Below the pieces are notes generated by a model that saw nothing but the letters and a program-made list of their open reading frames with translations, did no database searches and was not told the origin of the DNA. From assembly GCA_029747585.1 (NCBI GenBank), contig JAPEVF010000008.1, positions 62,001-126,000 of the forward strand: 64,000 bases of DNA, read 5' to 3'. Position 1 is the stretch's first letter. Each line of letters opens with the position of its first letter. This document shows, piece by piece, positions 1 through 15,510 of the stretch. This DNA is from Pleurotus djamor (Eukaryota; Basidiomycota; Agaricomycetes; Agaricales; Pleurotaceae). A program made the position numbers and the translations under genes.

Positions 1-126
1 TCAGATTTTCAGACCGGATTCCCCGAATGATATGAGGAGGGGTGTTCCATCGTCCAAGGGGTTTGCCCCAAACGACACTTGAGGCCCAGTTTTAGGAGGC
101 GGGGAAAGTTGAGAGGTCGTGTCGGA
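1..126 (-). CDS. Last exon of an unidentified gene (partial)
   Basis: On the minus strand a reading frame ends with TGA exactly at positions 3-1. It is open upstream to a good acceptor, CTTTCAG, whose complement lies at 127-133. The encoded tail is rich in Pro, Ser and Gly and ends PLLISFGESGLKI. I do not recognise the product. Upstream minus-strand open stretches at 265-483 and 92-412 might hold earlier exons, but I could not join them with confidence. The exon call rests only on the open frame, the acceptor and the protein-like composition. Confidence 0.35.
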   Translation of the reverse strand, partial: SDTTSQLSPPPKTGPQVSFGANPLDDGTPLLISFGESGLKI

Positions 127-808
127 CTGAAAGGACCGTTCCGAGCATCCCCATGCTGCATCTGACATCAGTTACAAACCGATTGTCAAGTGTCTGTCGC
201 CGTTGGGTAAACGCCGATGCCCTAGAACCATCCGTGCAGTGGATCAAGGGTAATTTCGGTCGATTTACACTGAGTCTGACGTTGAGACTAGGGAGGAGAG
301 TGGTCGATAGCCCAAGTCCAATAAGCACGGATATGAGGAAATGAACTTGTCCAGTTGAGGTCGATTTCGTATTGCTGTTGATGGAAGTTGGGGAAGGTAT
401 TGATGGATGCATTCAGCGTAAACGTCAGGCTGTGGGAGCGGTATCGAAGGCGCCGGACGTGACTTTTGGAACGCAGCTAACATTTAAAGAGCAGTGAAGG
501 CATTCAGAAACGACAGCGAAGACAACAACATAGCGGTCTCTATACTTTCGATGAATTTCAATCGCTGAAGCGGAGGCAAAACTCTGAGCACTGCCACATA
601 CCGTGGGCCTGAGCAATCGGCCATGCGGCTATCTCCGACTGAGCGCCAAGGCGCTCGCTCGAGTCTGTAGGACCTTAAATCAAGATCACACTGCGCTGAA
701 ACCCCTTTCTTCCCCACCCATTAGACTTTGCATGATCACACACTCTTTCCCTTTCCTCTCTGCTACCACCATCATCCCTTATCATTCTATATCCTTCCTA
801 TAACTTAT
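127..808. other. Region without an assigned gene
   Basis: This stretch lies between the terminal exon at the left edge and the start of the transcription factor gene. It contains overlapping short open frames on both strands with no recognisable domain. The last 100 bases before 809 are pyrimidine-rich, as expected for a fungal promoter or 5' UTR on the plus strand. It may contain further exons of the left-edge gene. Confidence 0.4.
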
Positions 809-3800
809 ATGTCCTTACCCATACCATCCCCCCCAAGAAACGGTGTTCAAATGGGATACCCCCCTGTAGATGGTCAGAAGAAACGGAGAAAAGGTGCTAC
901 TAGGCTTTCGTGTGCAGAGTGTAGGCGGTGTGTGGGATAATAAATACGTTTCCATCCGTCTCTGAATCCTCGCGACAGGCTCAAATTACGATGCGACCGC
1001 GTCATACCATGTGGTTCGTGTGTCAAGCGAGGGTGTGGTGCTATCTGCCCAGACGTAGGTTGCTCATGCTCGAGTGCTCACTTGCCATGTTCCAATTTGA
1101 TGCGTTGGGTAGGGCTCTCTCACTACAGGCCAAGGCAATCGGTAAATTTCACCACTCACGTCAACTTATCCGTTGCTGATTTCCTTCCCACCAGATTTGT
1201 TCTTGCATCCACCCAAGAGCTCCATGAAAAAATCACCGACCTTGCGAACAGAGTGCGACAGCTTGAGGATGCATTAAGGGAATCTCATCGTCAACTCAGC
1301 CATGAACCTCACCCTTTACTAAATGAGGAGCTGCTCAAGATCAAGGCCCCGTTGCAACGTGAAGTGCCAACCCAACGCAATGGAGCCCTCGATCGAACAA
1401 AAGAAGAGGAAAATAATCCTGATGTCGTCGATGCCTTTGGCTCTTTGCACATCGGCTCCGAAGGGCGGACCAAATACTATGGTCAAATCGCAAGTTCATA
1501 TGTATGTTCTCGGTTACTCCCCGCGCTTCTTCGTTCTCACTTCTGGTCATAGCATTTCATGCAGGTACTACTCATGCGCTATGTCGATGTGGCCTATCAG
1601 GTACTAATGCCTTCTAGAATGAAGAGGACAGCGATCCAGAACCCGATAACCATATGCTTGAACTCGAGAACATTCTGCCCAAAGATATCCTTGATCGTGC
1701 TTCTTCGTTCCCAATCAACTCGTACCAGTCTCTTGCGCAAGACACTTCTGTCCACCTGCTGCGCTATTATTTACCTCCGGTTGAGCAAGCAGTCGCGCTC
1801 AAGAACTTCTACTTTAGCCATGCTGCCATGATGTAAGTCATTTCAAAGTCCTTCTACAGATACTTGTTGACCATTCTACACAGGTACAATCCTATTTCCG
1901 CAGATTCCTTCAACACAGAAATATTAAACGAGGTCTATGGCTCTCCAGAAGGCTCGCCGTCAGAGGATTCGTTGCGGTCTCACCGACTCTCGTTGATGTT
2001 TATCGTCCTTGCCATCGGAACTTTGATGGACACATCAATCCAATCATATAGCCTCGAAGCTGAAAAGTACAACCAACTCGCGCGCGCCGCCCTCTTCCGT
2101 CACTCACTCTTTGACGACCCAACAATCACCGCTGTGCAAGCATTGGTGAGTGCGACTTTCTTCCACCGCTAGGCTCGCAAGAATACGACTGATGGGGTGT
2201 GCAAACAGTTCTTGATGACGTACTATTTGTTCCTCTCTGACCGGCAGGGAAATAGCTCTGGTGCACGTTGGGCAATAATGGGAATCGCTGTAAAGCTCGC
2301 CCAAAGCGTGAGTTCCATTGACATTCTGTCAGAAGGTTCTTTCAACTGATCCGATCTGGTTGCTCATCAGATTGGACTGCGTGAGTGGCTCTACACTTGT
2401 TTTGATTTCGTGTGGTTGAGCCCGATTCATAGATCGCGATAGCGGACGTTGGGGCGTCGATCAAAAGGAAACGCAGCGTCGTCGGGAGCTATTTTGGGAG
2501 CTCTACACTTACGATTCGTGGCAGTGCATGACCTTTGGTCGCCCACCATCTTTCACGCTGGCTCACGTAGACTGCAAGATGCCGCATATCAACGATACGT
2601 CTGACGAGCAGAGTTGTACGTGGAGCTTTGTGTGTATACGGACATCAAACACTAAACATACATCATCCCTAGACCACGCATGGAAGCACCGATTTTCCGC
2701 GGAGTGCATGTCAATTCTGCATGACCAAGCGTTTGGTGCTAAGACCCCAACTTATGCGACGGTCCTCCAACTTGATCGAAAATTCCGTGCCTTCCCTGTC
2801 CCTCCGATCCTCCAGGTTGCCGGCTTTGGACAATCGGAATCTCGCCCCGGTGGATACCCTGAAACGGTCACGCTTATCCTCCAACGGCACATCGTCCTGG
2901 CCATACGCGAGTCTAGTACGACACAATTTCCCCATTGCGCCAAGAAAGTTGCTGATTGCTATGATAGACCTTCTGTACTTGCACCGCAGCTTTTTCGCTC
3001 GTGCTGTCAGCGATCATCCCAAAGACCCACTCGGCAGTCCTTATAGCACGTCAGTGTTAGCGGCCTACCGGAGTGCTGGGTCACTTGTCGCCTTGATGCG
3101 TAATCTTCATTCACAGCTCAAGGAGCCGAGTGAAAGAATGTGGTTCCTTTGGACGCACATGTTCTCCTGTGCCGTAAGTGTCATCCACACTTTGCCTCAT
3201 GCCCGGCTTATTCACTTCTTCCTTCGGCCTACCGTAACAGATTGTGTTGGGTTCCATAGTCACTCGCTGCCCTTCTATGAGTCTTGCCCCATCAGCCTTG
3301 TCACAGCTTGATTCGGCATGTGAACTATTTGCGAAAGCCGCTCCCGCTTTTCGCGCGGAGAAAGTTCTGGTGAGATTCTCTCTCATGTTCTCTACAACAT
3401 TTCTTGCTGACTTGTAATCCCAACGATGTAGGGCATAATGCTCGGCTTACAGGCTAAAGCACATGCTAGCTTTGATGAACATCGCAGGAATGGGAGCTCT
3501 CCAACAGGCCGTTATCCCCCTTCCGAACCGGTATCTCCTGCTGGTGATAGCGATGAACTTGACACTCTTGGCGGAAAGACGATTCTTGTCAACAAGAGAG
3601 ACTCATTATCGATGGAGAGGTCACCTACATCTCTCAATCCCGTTGTCCCCCTCCCATTATCCCCGACAGCTGGAGCTGCGATGAACCCTCAAGCACTCGA
3701 GTACCTCCGTACGTTCGGTCCTCAACAGCATCACAGCCATTCTTCTTCCCGTCTGTCATCCCAAGATATGATGATGCTATCCGGACCATCATCGGCAGGA

Positions 3801-4247
3801 CCCTCTACTGCGGCTCCTAATCCATACCAAGATGATGATGTTTCCATGTACGGGATGTCGTCTCTCTCTGGACCGTTCCATGCCGAACCAGCGTCATACC
3901 AGCCATCACAAGCGAATATCTTGCAAGGCGCTTCCACACATCACCATCAAACACAGCCTCCGTCTCCGGTATACCATCACCAACCGTCCATTATCACCAA
4001 CTTGAATGGTCATAATATGTCTTCTAACATGGGTGGTATGGCAAGTCAGCCTAGGTTCCCCCAGTACTTCCCTGTGTACGATTACGCCCCAGCGATGGTA
4101 GAGCAACCGATGAACGGATTCTCTCCTGTGCTGGACAATTCCGCTGCTTTGTTAGGTCAAGATGCTGGTGTTCGTCGTTCATCCGGCTCCCCTGATAACG
4201 GCATGCAGACAACTTGGAACGAGTTTGTGGGTGGCTTCCTGAACTAG
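809..4247 (+). CDS. Zn2Cys6 fungal-specific transcription factor
   Basis: A binuclear zinc-cluster regulator of nuclear transcription. The first exon starts at ATG 809 and has a basic stretch (KKRRKGATRLSC). The zinc cluster is split by an intron: CAECRR, then LKLRCDRVIPCGSC, then VKRGCGAICPD, giving all six cysteines in the CX2CX6CX5-6CX2CX6C pattern. A coiled-coil linker follows near 1210-1330 (LANRVRQLEDALRES). The middle part, about 1650-3400, matches the fungal transcription factor homology domain, for example LRSHRLSLMFIVLAIGTLMD and the RELFWELYTYDSWQ segment. The C-terminus (about 3440-4247) is low-complexity Ser/Pro/Gln/His, a likely activation region. At least eight short introns interrupt the gene. 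Target genes cannot be told from sequence. It is read in the same direction as the downstream zinc transporter, but regulation of that gene is not implied. Confidence 0.9.
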
Positions 4248-4593
4248 AGTTATCCTCTTATTGCTTTCGGACATTCGTGAAGTAGAAACGGTCTGTATNA
4301 GTATCATGTCGATTTTTCCATAATTATTTTANGTNCNCCNTGTNNGTNCAGNTNTTNNTNNCNTNNGTNNANTNCNNANTANNTTTNNTNATNCNCNNTT
4401 NATNTNNANNCTCNGNNNNTANNTTNNNGNTNNGNNCNACNTNGGNNNNGNGANNGANTNGGNNNNGAGANANCNNAANGNAGNNAACTCAAGNNNNNAA
4501 CNNAAGTGCCAGGACNAGGGGTCATGTGANTNCAGGGACTGATATTTTGAAATACCTTAAGCGCCCGGTTGTTGTGACCAATCTCGGTCGACG
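4248..4593. other. Intergenic gap with many undetermined bases
   Basis: This is the gap between the transcription factor stop and the zinc transporter start. About 4310-4540 is densely sprinkled with N, so promoter elements cannot be read. No gene is visible. Confidence 0.7.
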
Positions 4594-7673
<3,080 letters not shown>

Positions 7674-8015
7674 AATTAGAAGTCAATATAAGTTATTATA
7701 CTCGGGGAACACTCATGATCAAATATCTATTTATTTTACGGATTCCTCCAGGTCCCAGTAAGCTGGGGGGCGATCCGGAGCCGGCACTAGCAGCAGACCA
7801 CCATGATCTCGATGGGCATGTACAACCGTGCCTCGTGGTCTTGATTTGTGCAGGATGATAGGTAATAGAATATGGACGAGGTTATCATTGTTATACGGCG
7901 GAGTGATCATTATACTCGATATACAAAGGTATGTGTTCTACATGGTATCCAATGCGGTGTACGGTCTAACTAGCGGAGAGAGCCTAGTGGGAGAAAAATA
8001 GGCAAGATGCACATG
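7674..8015. other. Convergent intergenic region
   Basis: This is the 3' flank shared by the zinc transporter (plus) and DNA polymerase delta (minus). It is AT-rich just after 7674 (AATATAAGTTATTATACTC), consistent with a 3' processing region. No gene is seen. Confidence 0.6.
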
Positions 8016-11000
8016 CTACCATGTCTCATCAGTAAATCGGTCCAAAACGAGATTGGCATCCTCGACGTCTTTTTGCGCCTTCTTGCGCATGTAGAAGATA
8101 GGGCAATCTTTACTAGTGCAGAGAACGTCCTGTTCGATTATCAGGAATGATCCGGGAGAGAAAATGACACCAAGGACCCACTTGATGAAGGGAGCCTTGA
8201 CATCGTTGACATTGCGTCCAGAGTCTTGCGAATCGCACTTCAAGCTGCGAAGTGTTGGCAACTTGCTTCTGATAGAGTTCTCCAACGCGATGTCGACAGT
8301 TCGGACAAACAGCACCTTCAGCACCTGAGAAGGGATGAGTGAGGGGATTCTCAATGTTTACAAATGAGACAAACTTTTGGCCCCCTTCGCAGGTTTTAGC
8401 GGTGTTTTACACCCTAAACACGTTTTGGTCTTGACTGCGTATTTCATCAAACCTCCGACTGTCGGTGTCGCAATTTGGATGGTGCGCGTGTGGTCTCCGG
8501 ATACTTGGTGACAAAAGGCGTTGAGTGGGTGGACGGAATGTGACAAGGAGCAGACAAACTCACGCAACGAGGCAGCCTTTTCACCAAGAATTGGTTCAAA
8601 GATACGAAGAAGAGGCTTCGAAAGCTGATTGTCGAGGTAGTAGCGTGAGTCAATGGGCAGATTATTTTCGAGGACGTATAATGGATCCTCCGACTTCTCA
8701 TAGGCAGCTGCACCTAAAGGATGCCGTTCGCCATAAGTCTATCTATCTGAAGGAAGAGTGTGCGAGCTCGCTGCTATACCTTTGATGCTCTTGATGATAA
8801 CGTACGCTACTCGATCTCCAAGGGCGGGTGCGGATCCTAGAAACCCATCAGCATCATCCGTCGCCTCTTTTACGGTTGACATACCTGCATCTCTTTGTCT
8901 CATACGCTCGGCGAGTTCCACATGTGCTTGTTTCGCAGCATAATCTGCAAAGGGAGCCCTAGTTCAACGGACGATGGACGGCAAGGATTCAGCAGTTCTT
9001 ACCGGCTTTGGCCAGAGCTTTGGTGATGACAAGCTGTGACATGTCGATTTTATTCTGTAGCAGATCAGCGATGGTACGTTTGGCATAGCTAGGTTATACG
9101 GTCAGTTGGTTCGGTCTAAGATCACGGGAAAACCGAATTCACTCTTCAGCTGCCTTGACATCACGGTCGATCAACATCTTGTGTAGACATGTCTCGATGA
9201 CGGTTGAAACCAAACGACAATTATCTCGTCGGACCGTCTGGTTTGCGAGGGCCCATGAGTCGCTGCCTTCGCAAGGGTTAAGATAAGCTTACCTCTATCC
9301 CTTTTGAATCCATTTTATCCCACTTCTCTGGCTTCGTCCAGTACAGCCCAGCGTATCGCTTTTTGTTGATGAGTAGATAAGGATAATAAACTTTCTCGAA
9401 TTCAAGCTTGATAGGTCTGACGAATTTCTCTGTGACCATGTCAGCCGCCTCCTGACCTATGTCGAACAGTCAATCGTCTACCAGGCTGGGGCACTCGCAA
9501 GGACAAACCAAGAGCCATGACTTGCTTCAAATCAGTGGGACCAAATTTGACCATGACAGAATCAGTATCGCCATATACAACCTCAGCGTTGTGCGAGTAG
9601 TTATTGGCTATGCTGTAATGGGCTTCAACTTCCTGCTTTCAGTGATCAGCATTTGACGAGGTATTCGACCGAAATGGACTGACCCGCTTCGTCTTCTCTA
9701 TCATTTGTCGGCCGTACGAAGTGACGCTGGAGGAAATGGGGATACAGGGAAGCTTTCCCGTTGAGGCACCGGGGAAACCATATACAGAGTTCGCGCTGAT
9801 CTAGAATACATTTGAGCGAGGTTAGGGCGAGGAAGAGGAAGAGGAAACGGAAGAGAGTACCTTCAAAGCAAGTTGTCGCCCATCCAAAACGGCACGTTTG
9901 AACGGATCAGTTTCCTTCTTCAGGTCCGCCTTCGCGCGCTTTCGAGCAGAGATCAGGGCTTCCAGAATGGCTGGAAGTAGGCCTCTCCGACGACTTTTCA
10001 TGGCAAATAAATCTAGAGACGCCAAGGTAAGCCAAGTCCCAAATTGGATTGTAGCAAGATGGATGTACCATTATTAGGCGTCTGGATGTAGTCGACATCC
10101 TTGACCAGCCCCAGACGCTCGACGGTTGCTCTATCGAGGAGAGTAGTATAGCAGATATTATGAGCCATCATAATGGACGGATAAAGAGAGCTGAAATCAA
10201 GGGTGGCAATGGGCACGTCGTAGTAGCCTTTCTTGGGCTCGATGACGGTAGCACCTTCATACTGGTCATCAGATCCTAATGATCAAGTACAATAAGCCAC
10301 AAATTCGAGGGAGAGCTTGGAATTGTTTACCCTCTCCTTTGAGCGCAGGGATTACGTAGCCGTCTTCATTGGCTTTACGGAAAAGCTGAGAGAGAACTTT
10401 GATGGATTGACCGCGTGAAAGGATGAAATTGAAGGGGACCCCGGTGACGCGGGACATTTCAATCGTATTCACGAAGCACATGAGTTTATCGAGAAGTCGC
10501 TGAGGGAGATATGCATCCTGTCCAGATATCAGCTATGTTCAGCGTCGCGAGGAACAAGACTCTAACCTTTAAGCAGTAAACAGCCAACCGTCTCCGAGAT
10601 TCTGGGGTACCATTCTGCAACTCCGTGATGACCGAGTGATGGACGTCTTCTTTCTGCTCGCCCAGGAATTGTGCACAAACAGAGTTCAAACTGTAGCTGC
10701 GCAGCTTATACTCTCTTTGCATGAACTGAAGGAGATCCAGTTGGAGACGANCATCGATGGGAGTGTCTTTCGAATCGCGTTGTCCATACGCCTTCGATGA
10801 GAAGTGGGTGTCCTTGACGCGGGAATGAACATCTGGGGACGAAACTCAGTTAGTAGTAATAATATAAGGGAGTCGTTTTACTTCTTAGTCGCCCCACACA
10901 TGAGAACCCTGGGGCACCCAGAGCCTTCGCACGATCCATAAGATATGGGATATCGAAGTTTGCAATATTGTAGCCGATTATAACATCAGGATCCACTTGT

Positions 11001-12499
11001 TCAATGAAATCTCGCCAGGCAAGGAGCATCTTCTTCTCATCGTCAAATGAAATGACTTGAGACCCCACGATGTTTGAGCATGAATTGAGGGTAAAAACGT
11101 TCCTGATGAAAGGCTTCTGCTCTCCTACAGTTATCGTGAGCGACTGATACGCATAGTTGACGGATCATAGATAACATACCCTGAACCGTCACCATGTTGG
11201 CGATTTGGATAACAGGATCCTTCTGCGCCTCGGGAAAGATGCCCTTGCGACCCGCGCACTCGATATCAAAGCTTAAGATACGCAACGGAGCAATCTTCGA
11301 CCAATCATCCTCGGGAGCATGCGAGATGAAAGCGTTGTATCTAGGCCTATAAGTCGAGGCTCACTGCACATGAAAAATGGCAGGCTCACGGAAGCTCCAA
11401 CTCAATCTGGCAGTGCGATTGCTTCTCTTTGCCCGTTCTAAGGTGATATCCACCTGCAGGCACTTCGATCCAGTTCATACCAACAACCTAGAGACTATCA
11501 GTGGGAAGGTCATGATCCGTTTCGAAGATACGGAAAGTACCTTCATATCAATCATAAAACGCAAGACGAACTGAAGGTTGCTTTCGAATGTGGGCACTAC
11601 GTCTTGGAACAAGCCGTGGTAGTCGCATTCGCCCTTCTCGAACACTGGTGTGTGGATGTTAGGTGATTAAAACTTTCTTGACAGGAAGTACTTATCTCGG
11701 ACCGACGGGAGACCTCTTGGTTGCGCGAGTGTAAGCTTCAGAAATGGTGAAAAGTCGTCCCCCAAATATCCCCATAGACTCCGCCTCTTGACAATTTCTA
11801 CATTTCGGACCAAGTTCGTCGAAGAGTCAACCTTGTTATTGAGGTGAATGGCGAAAGGTTTGCAATCCGCTTCGGTAAAGCCTCGTGGCACGGGAACATA
11901 GAAATAAGGAAGAAATCCCGTAACAACAGCTAAGACACTATGGCCTGCCTGTTTGCGGATATGTCAAAGGAATGAACCCCCGCACGAATAGAAACTTATA
12001 AACCTCAGTCGCGCCGTACATTCGAAATGTTGGAGCTGGGCCATCATACGCGTCTTCAACATCTATTTGTTGGAAGACTTCACGTAGAACAGGTCAAATC
12101 AATCCGAGACGTGCGGGCAAGTGGCACTCACCTATGGTATCTCGTTTAGGGTCTATCTTCGGTGCTTTGGGCCTAGCCCAGCGGTCGGCACCACCCTCAG
12201 CAGCTAAGCTCAACGACTCAGATAAAGTGCTGACATTAGGGCATGTCTGCTCACCGACAGAATCTCCCGACTCTTCCTTGATGCGCTGGAGAACGTCTGC
12301 AAACGAGGATTCTGACTGAGGCTGCGATGAAAATGGGCGAGAAGGATCGAGTTTTCTTTTCTTCGTGATGTGGCCCAAGTCGATGTCCAGCTTGGTGCTG
12401 AGGGCCAGGTCAACTCAAGGATGGACAGCCGCACGACGACACCCACTTTTCGCGTACCAATGGTCTATTTTCCTTACTCTGTACAGCCGGCTGAGACAT
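8016..12499 (-). CDS. POL3: DNA polymerase delta catalytic subunit
   Basis: Family B replicative polymerase that makes the lagging strand, with 3'-5' proofreading, in the nucleus. The start is ATG at 12499 (MSQPAVQ), followed by a short intron whose removal gives an in-frame join to [18 protein letters not shown]. Exonuclease motifs are visible: Exo [11 protein letters not shown] (about 11270) and Exo [16 protein letters not shown] (about 10970). Polymerase motifs follow: [18 protein letters not shown] (10190); [16 protein letters not shown] (9990); [17 protein letters not shown] (9550). The C-terminus has the CysA pair CLGC and CPNC, then CysB CQRC and CTSKDC, the iron-sulfur site that binds accessory subunits, ending [12 protein letters not shown] then a TAG at 8016. 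More than ten introns. All key residues seen are present. The promoter has two ACGCGT boxes. Confidence 0.95.
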
Positions 12500-12542
12500 T
12501 TGAGTTTAACTGCACAAGAACCGAGTAGAGTGAGTGTCGCGA

Positions 12543-12594
12543 GGCGCGAAGGTAAGGAAGACGCGTTTCAGGTGTGAATTGGTCAGCGACGCGT
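12543..12594 (-). promoter_or_regulatory. MluI cell-cycle boxes upstream of POL3
   Basis: ACGCGT occurs at 12561-12566 and again at 12589-12594, 62 and 90 bases upstream of the POL3 start. An E2F-like TTCGCGCC (minus strand) sits at 12543-12550. In yeasts, ACGCGT is the MBF site that drives G1/S expression of DNA synthesis genes, including polymerase subunits. The motifs are directly visible; their use here is inferred. Confidence 0.6.
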
Positions 12595-12599
12595 GTGGT

Positions 12600-13734
12600 C
12601 GTATTTGGTACAGGGGCACCCAACAAGCGGCTGCTTCCTGTTTCCATCGTGCGTGGTTGTACTTACCGTCTTAATCCCGACTCTATTTCATCTTACACTC
12701 GATTATGCATCATAGAAGCCGAGTTCATGGCGAGCTGAGGCCACGGTCGGAGTCCAATAGTGAACTTCTAGCTTTTGATGGTGTCCTGGTTCACTGCACA
12801 TCGGCCAATACGCCAGACGCCTCCTCATTTCCCAGTAATTATGTCGCTCGGACTATCTTTGGGCTTGCGGTGACAAGCTAGATACCTCGGTTCGTCTTTC
12901 CACTGGAAAACACTATGCTTCACGTTGCGGTCATTGGGATATAATCGGACAAATTTACAGCAAATCTTTCGCGTTTTCTGTTGCGTACGTGCACCCTTGT
13001 TATCGCAAGTACCACGTTTACGCAAAAGCACCGCCCACCTGGAATGGAAGCAAGGAGGCCCTGATCCAGAGTAACTTCGGAGAAACCTGCCAAAGCCTAT
13101 GCCCCGCACCTCCCTCGACTTGGGGAACTGTCCACATACGAGGTTTACGGCCACACGATCCACACGGTCATCCCACAAAGTCCTCACCTTATCCGGCCCG
13201 ACGNTTTTTTCATAACTTGGGCGTGGAATCCAAGTCGTCCGTCTTGTCCCCGTGACAGGTGCCCATCCAAGTATCTCGCCCACCGGTCCTCACCCAAGTA
13301 TAACCATCTATCAAACTCTTCGCTTCTAGCGCAAAGTCGATCGGTACAATTAAACCTCACGACTTTCTTACCACTTCATCCCTATTTGTGCATACGAATC
13401 TCCAAGATTTCCCCGTCGACTCTTATTCCTCCGTTACGTGGTCAACGGTTTCTCAAGCTTGGCTTAGACCGGGTCGCTGTTGGTATGTGGTAATTATCCT
13501 CGTCCGAAAGCAAGTATAACTCCCGTCCTTCTTTCTCACTAACCTACTGGTCATGTGTACCGTAGCTATTCGTTTCCTTTCCCCATATGTCCATAATCTA
13601 AGCATCGTACGAGTGTCATTCCGCTGAAATCTGCTTTTTGGGAAATCTCCAAACGTTGGTTCGGTACGTTCGTCTGTCCCTATACTAGAAATACATCTGA
13701 GCCAAATTTTCACAAGTGCCTTGCGGTTCTGTCG
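12600..13734. other. Intergenic region, no gene recognised
   Basis: This is the divergent space between POL3 and the small gene at 13809. Several open frames of 60-150 codons exist on both strands (for example 12825-13283 and 13453-13764 on minus), but none shows a domain, a plausible composition or a splice pattern I trust. Confidence 0.5.
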
Positions 13735-13742
13735 TATAAATA
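13735..13742 (+). promoter_or_regulatory. TATA box of the small gene at 13809
   Basis: TATAAATA lies 67 bases before the ATG at 13809, in a good position for a start site near 13765-13770 and a short CA/CT-rich leader. The near-consensus match supports the downstream small ORF being transcribed. Confidence 0.5.
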
Positions 13743-13808
13743 CGCTAACTGTCCGAGGATGCAAGACCCATACTCATACAAACCCTACTTCGGCACCCAC
13801 TCGAAATC

Positions 13809-14084
13809 ATGACCGCTTCGTCGCTCTTAACCAACTTCGATCCCTTTGCCACTCATCCGTTCACCAACAATTCTGGCGTCCTACCCGAACCACATCGTCC
13901 ATCACCACACACATCATTATATCCCGGCACTGCCTATGCTCCTTCGTCTTCTCAACAGTCACGCTCATCGACGCAGGGCATGTCCAAATCTTCCAATGGA
14001 CAAGCAAAGCCCATCTTCGTGCCTTTCAGGCAGGACACCGCGTCACCAGACCTTACCAAGGTCTTGAAGAAGAAGTCTTCATAG
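13809..14084 (+). CDS. Small hypothetical protein (91 aa)
   Basis: An uninterrupted frame starting MTASSLLTNFDPF. It is rich in Ser, Pro, Thr and His, has no membrane segment, and ends with a compact motif PIFVPFRQDTASPDLTKVL followed by KKKSS. The C-terminal motif has the look of a conserved short linear signature of small basidiomycete proteins, but I cannot name a family. A consensus TATA box 67 bases upstream and a pyrimidine-rich leader support expression. It is probably intrinsically disordered. The alternative is a chance ORF. Function unknown. Confidence 0.5.
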   Translation: MTASSLLTNFDPFATHPFTNNSGVLPEPHRPSPHTSLYPGTAYAPSSSQQSRSSTQGMSKSSNGQAKPIFVPFRQDTASPDLTKVLKKKSS

Positions 14085-14112
14085 ACGAACGCGAGCATCT
14101 ATTCTTACCATA

Positions 14113-15475
14113 ATACCCGTCACGACATTCATGGTGAGCCCTTCGGCCATTCGATACGCTTGACGGCTCTAACACGAGGTCAATCCAGATTTTCGTTGCC
14201 AAAATGTAATTGTTATCACTCAAAAACGCAAACACAAATTCCCACCCCGGATCACCGCTCGCGTTCAACACTTCAAAATAGGGTTTCATAGTTGTTAGGT
14301 CATGGTGTTGCCGCTAATAACGTTATCGTTATCGTTCCGGGCTCCTTTTGGGATACCAACGCGACTCCATAGAGTTGTTGCCGTTATACCCTTTGTCACA
14401 TGTTCGTTTCTTATGGGAGACAATTGCGAAATCTGCTCTGCCACTAGTTCGTTGTGGTCACCGGACAATGTCTTTGCGCCCACCAGTGTGATTGTCATCT
14501 CACCAGATTTCGCGATGTCGTGAGTTCGGCTCGATATAATTCTTCACGTCAGACTGACTGAGGACCTGGCAGACGAGCGTTGAACGTTGGACCTGAGGCA
14601 ATCCTGAAATAATGAGCTCCGGCCGTCGCGCTTGCTTGCATCAAGGAACCCCGTCCAACTTTCTCGTAATGTTGCACAATCGCGTCGTTCATGGGGAGGA
14701 CCTGCTACTTCGAGCACTCCGACTGTGATGACATCAAAGACATCGGGTACTGTAAACCACCTACCGTGTCATGATGCAACCCCTTGGACCGTAGGCGTTC
14801 CGACATTAAATGTGACCTTGTCCATCAGACACCACGCCTTCAGTCAATGCCGTTTCCTCACAATATTTGAGCCCCAAAAATCCTCCACCCTTAACAAGGT
14901 ACCGGGCACCTCAGGCTCCCACTCTCCCCACCCCGTGCGTGACTTTTGCATCTCGTGAAGTTGGTTCATTACCCCACTGATCGGCCTTCTTTCCAGTCAC
15001 TTGTCAAGATCCGGAGATGCTTCTATCACGATGTTTTCCACGGAGATGAAGGTGCCCTAATCTTCGTACTTTAAGTCTACACCCTCATAGTCCGGTGTTC
15101 GTCACGCGACCCACTTGTACGTACCCACAAGCTGCAGAGACTCATGAACTGACATACGCTACTTGTCAGCTAGAGAAGTCTGGACTTCCTTGGTCCCTTG
15201 TGATGACAATGGTGAGAGGTTTATCGGAAATGAGGGGCCGGACACACGATTCAATATGGGTAGACTGGGCTCGATACTTGGTTAGACTTGCGTTCTTCAT
15301 CAGATTGTCGTAAGTTCACATCGCGCTTGCCCGTCTCGTCCGCGAAGTGATTATAACGCCGCTCCCCCAGTACCAGTGAACCAGTGCATTTGAACTCTAA
15401 GCTTGAGCTTGCCTTCGGATTCGACTCAGCGTGTGCTGTTCGTGCGTCTATGATCAGGCCTTCAGGGACGACCAA
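14113..15475 (-). pseudogene. Decayed gene of unknown function
   Basis: The minus strand carries a series of protein-like pieces that cannot be joined into one clean frame. In order from the 5' side: a start-like MVVPEGLIIDARTAHAESN (about 15475); LISDKPLTIVITRDQGSP (15230-15180); DYEGVDLKYED, then a TAG at 15057-15059, then GTFISVENIVIEASPDLDK; GWGEWEPEVPGTLLRVEDFW (about 14930); VTFNVGTPTVQGVAS (about 14820); PDVFDVITVGVLEVAG (14750); AHYFRIASGPTFNARLPG (14600); EMTITLVGAKTLSGDHNEL (14490); and FEVLNASGDPGWEFVFAF (14280-14190). Composition suggests a beta-rich protein. Some breaks fit introns, but the in-frame TAG and frame changes suggest decay or sequence errors. I do not recognise the family. 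Confidence 0.4.
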
Positions 15476-15510
15476 TATTATTATAGGAGACTATTAATAG
15501 GGGAGCCCGG

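Noticed and set aside
12825..13283. 152-codon minus-strand frame upstream of POL3
   Set aside because: Composition rich in Arg and Trp without a domain; no splice or promoter support.
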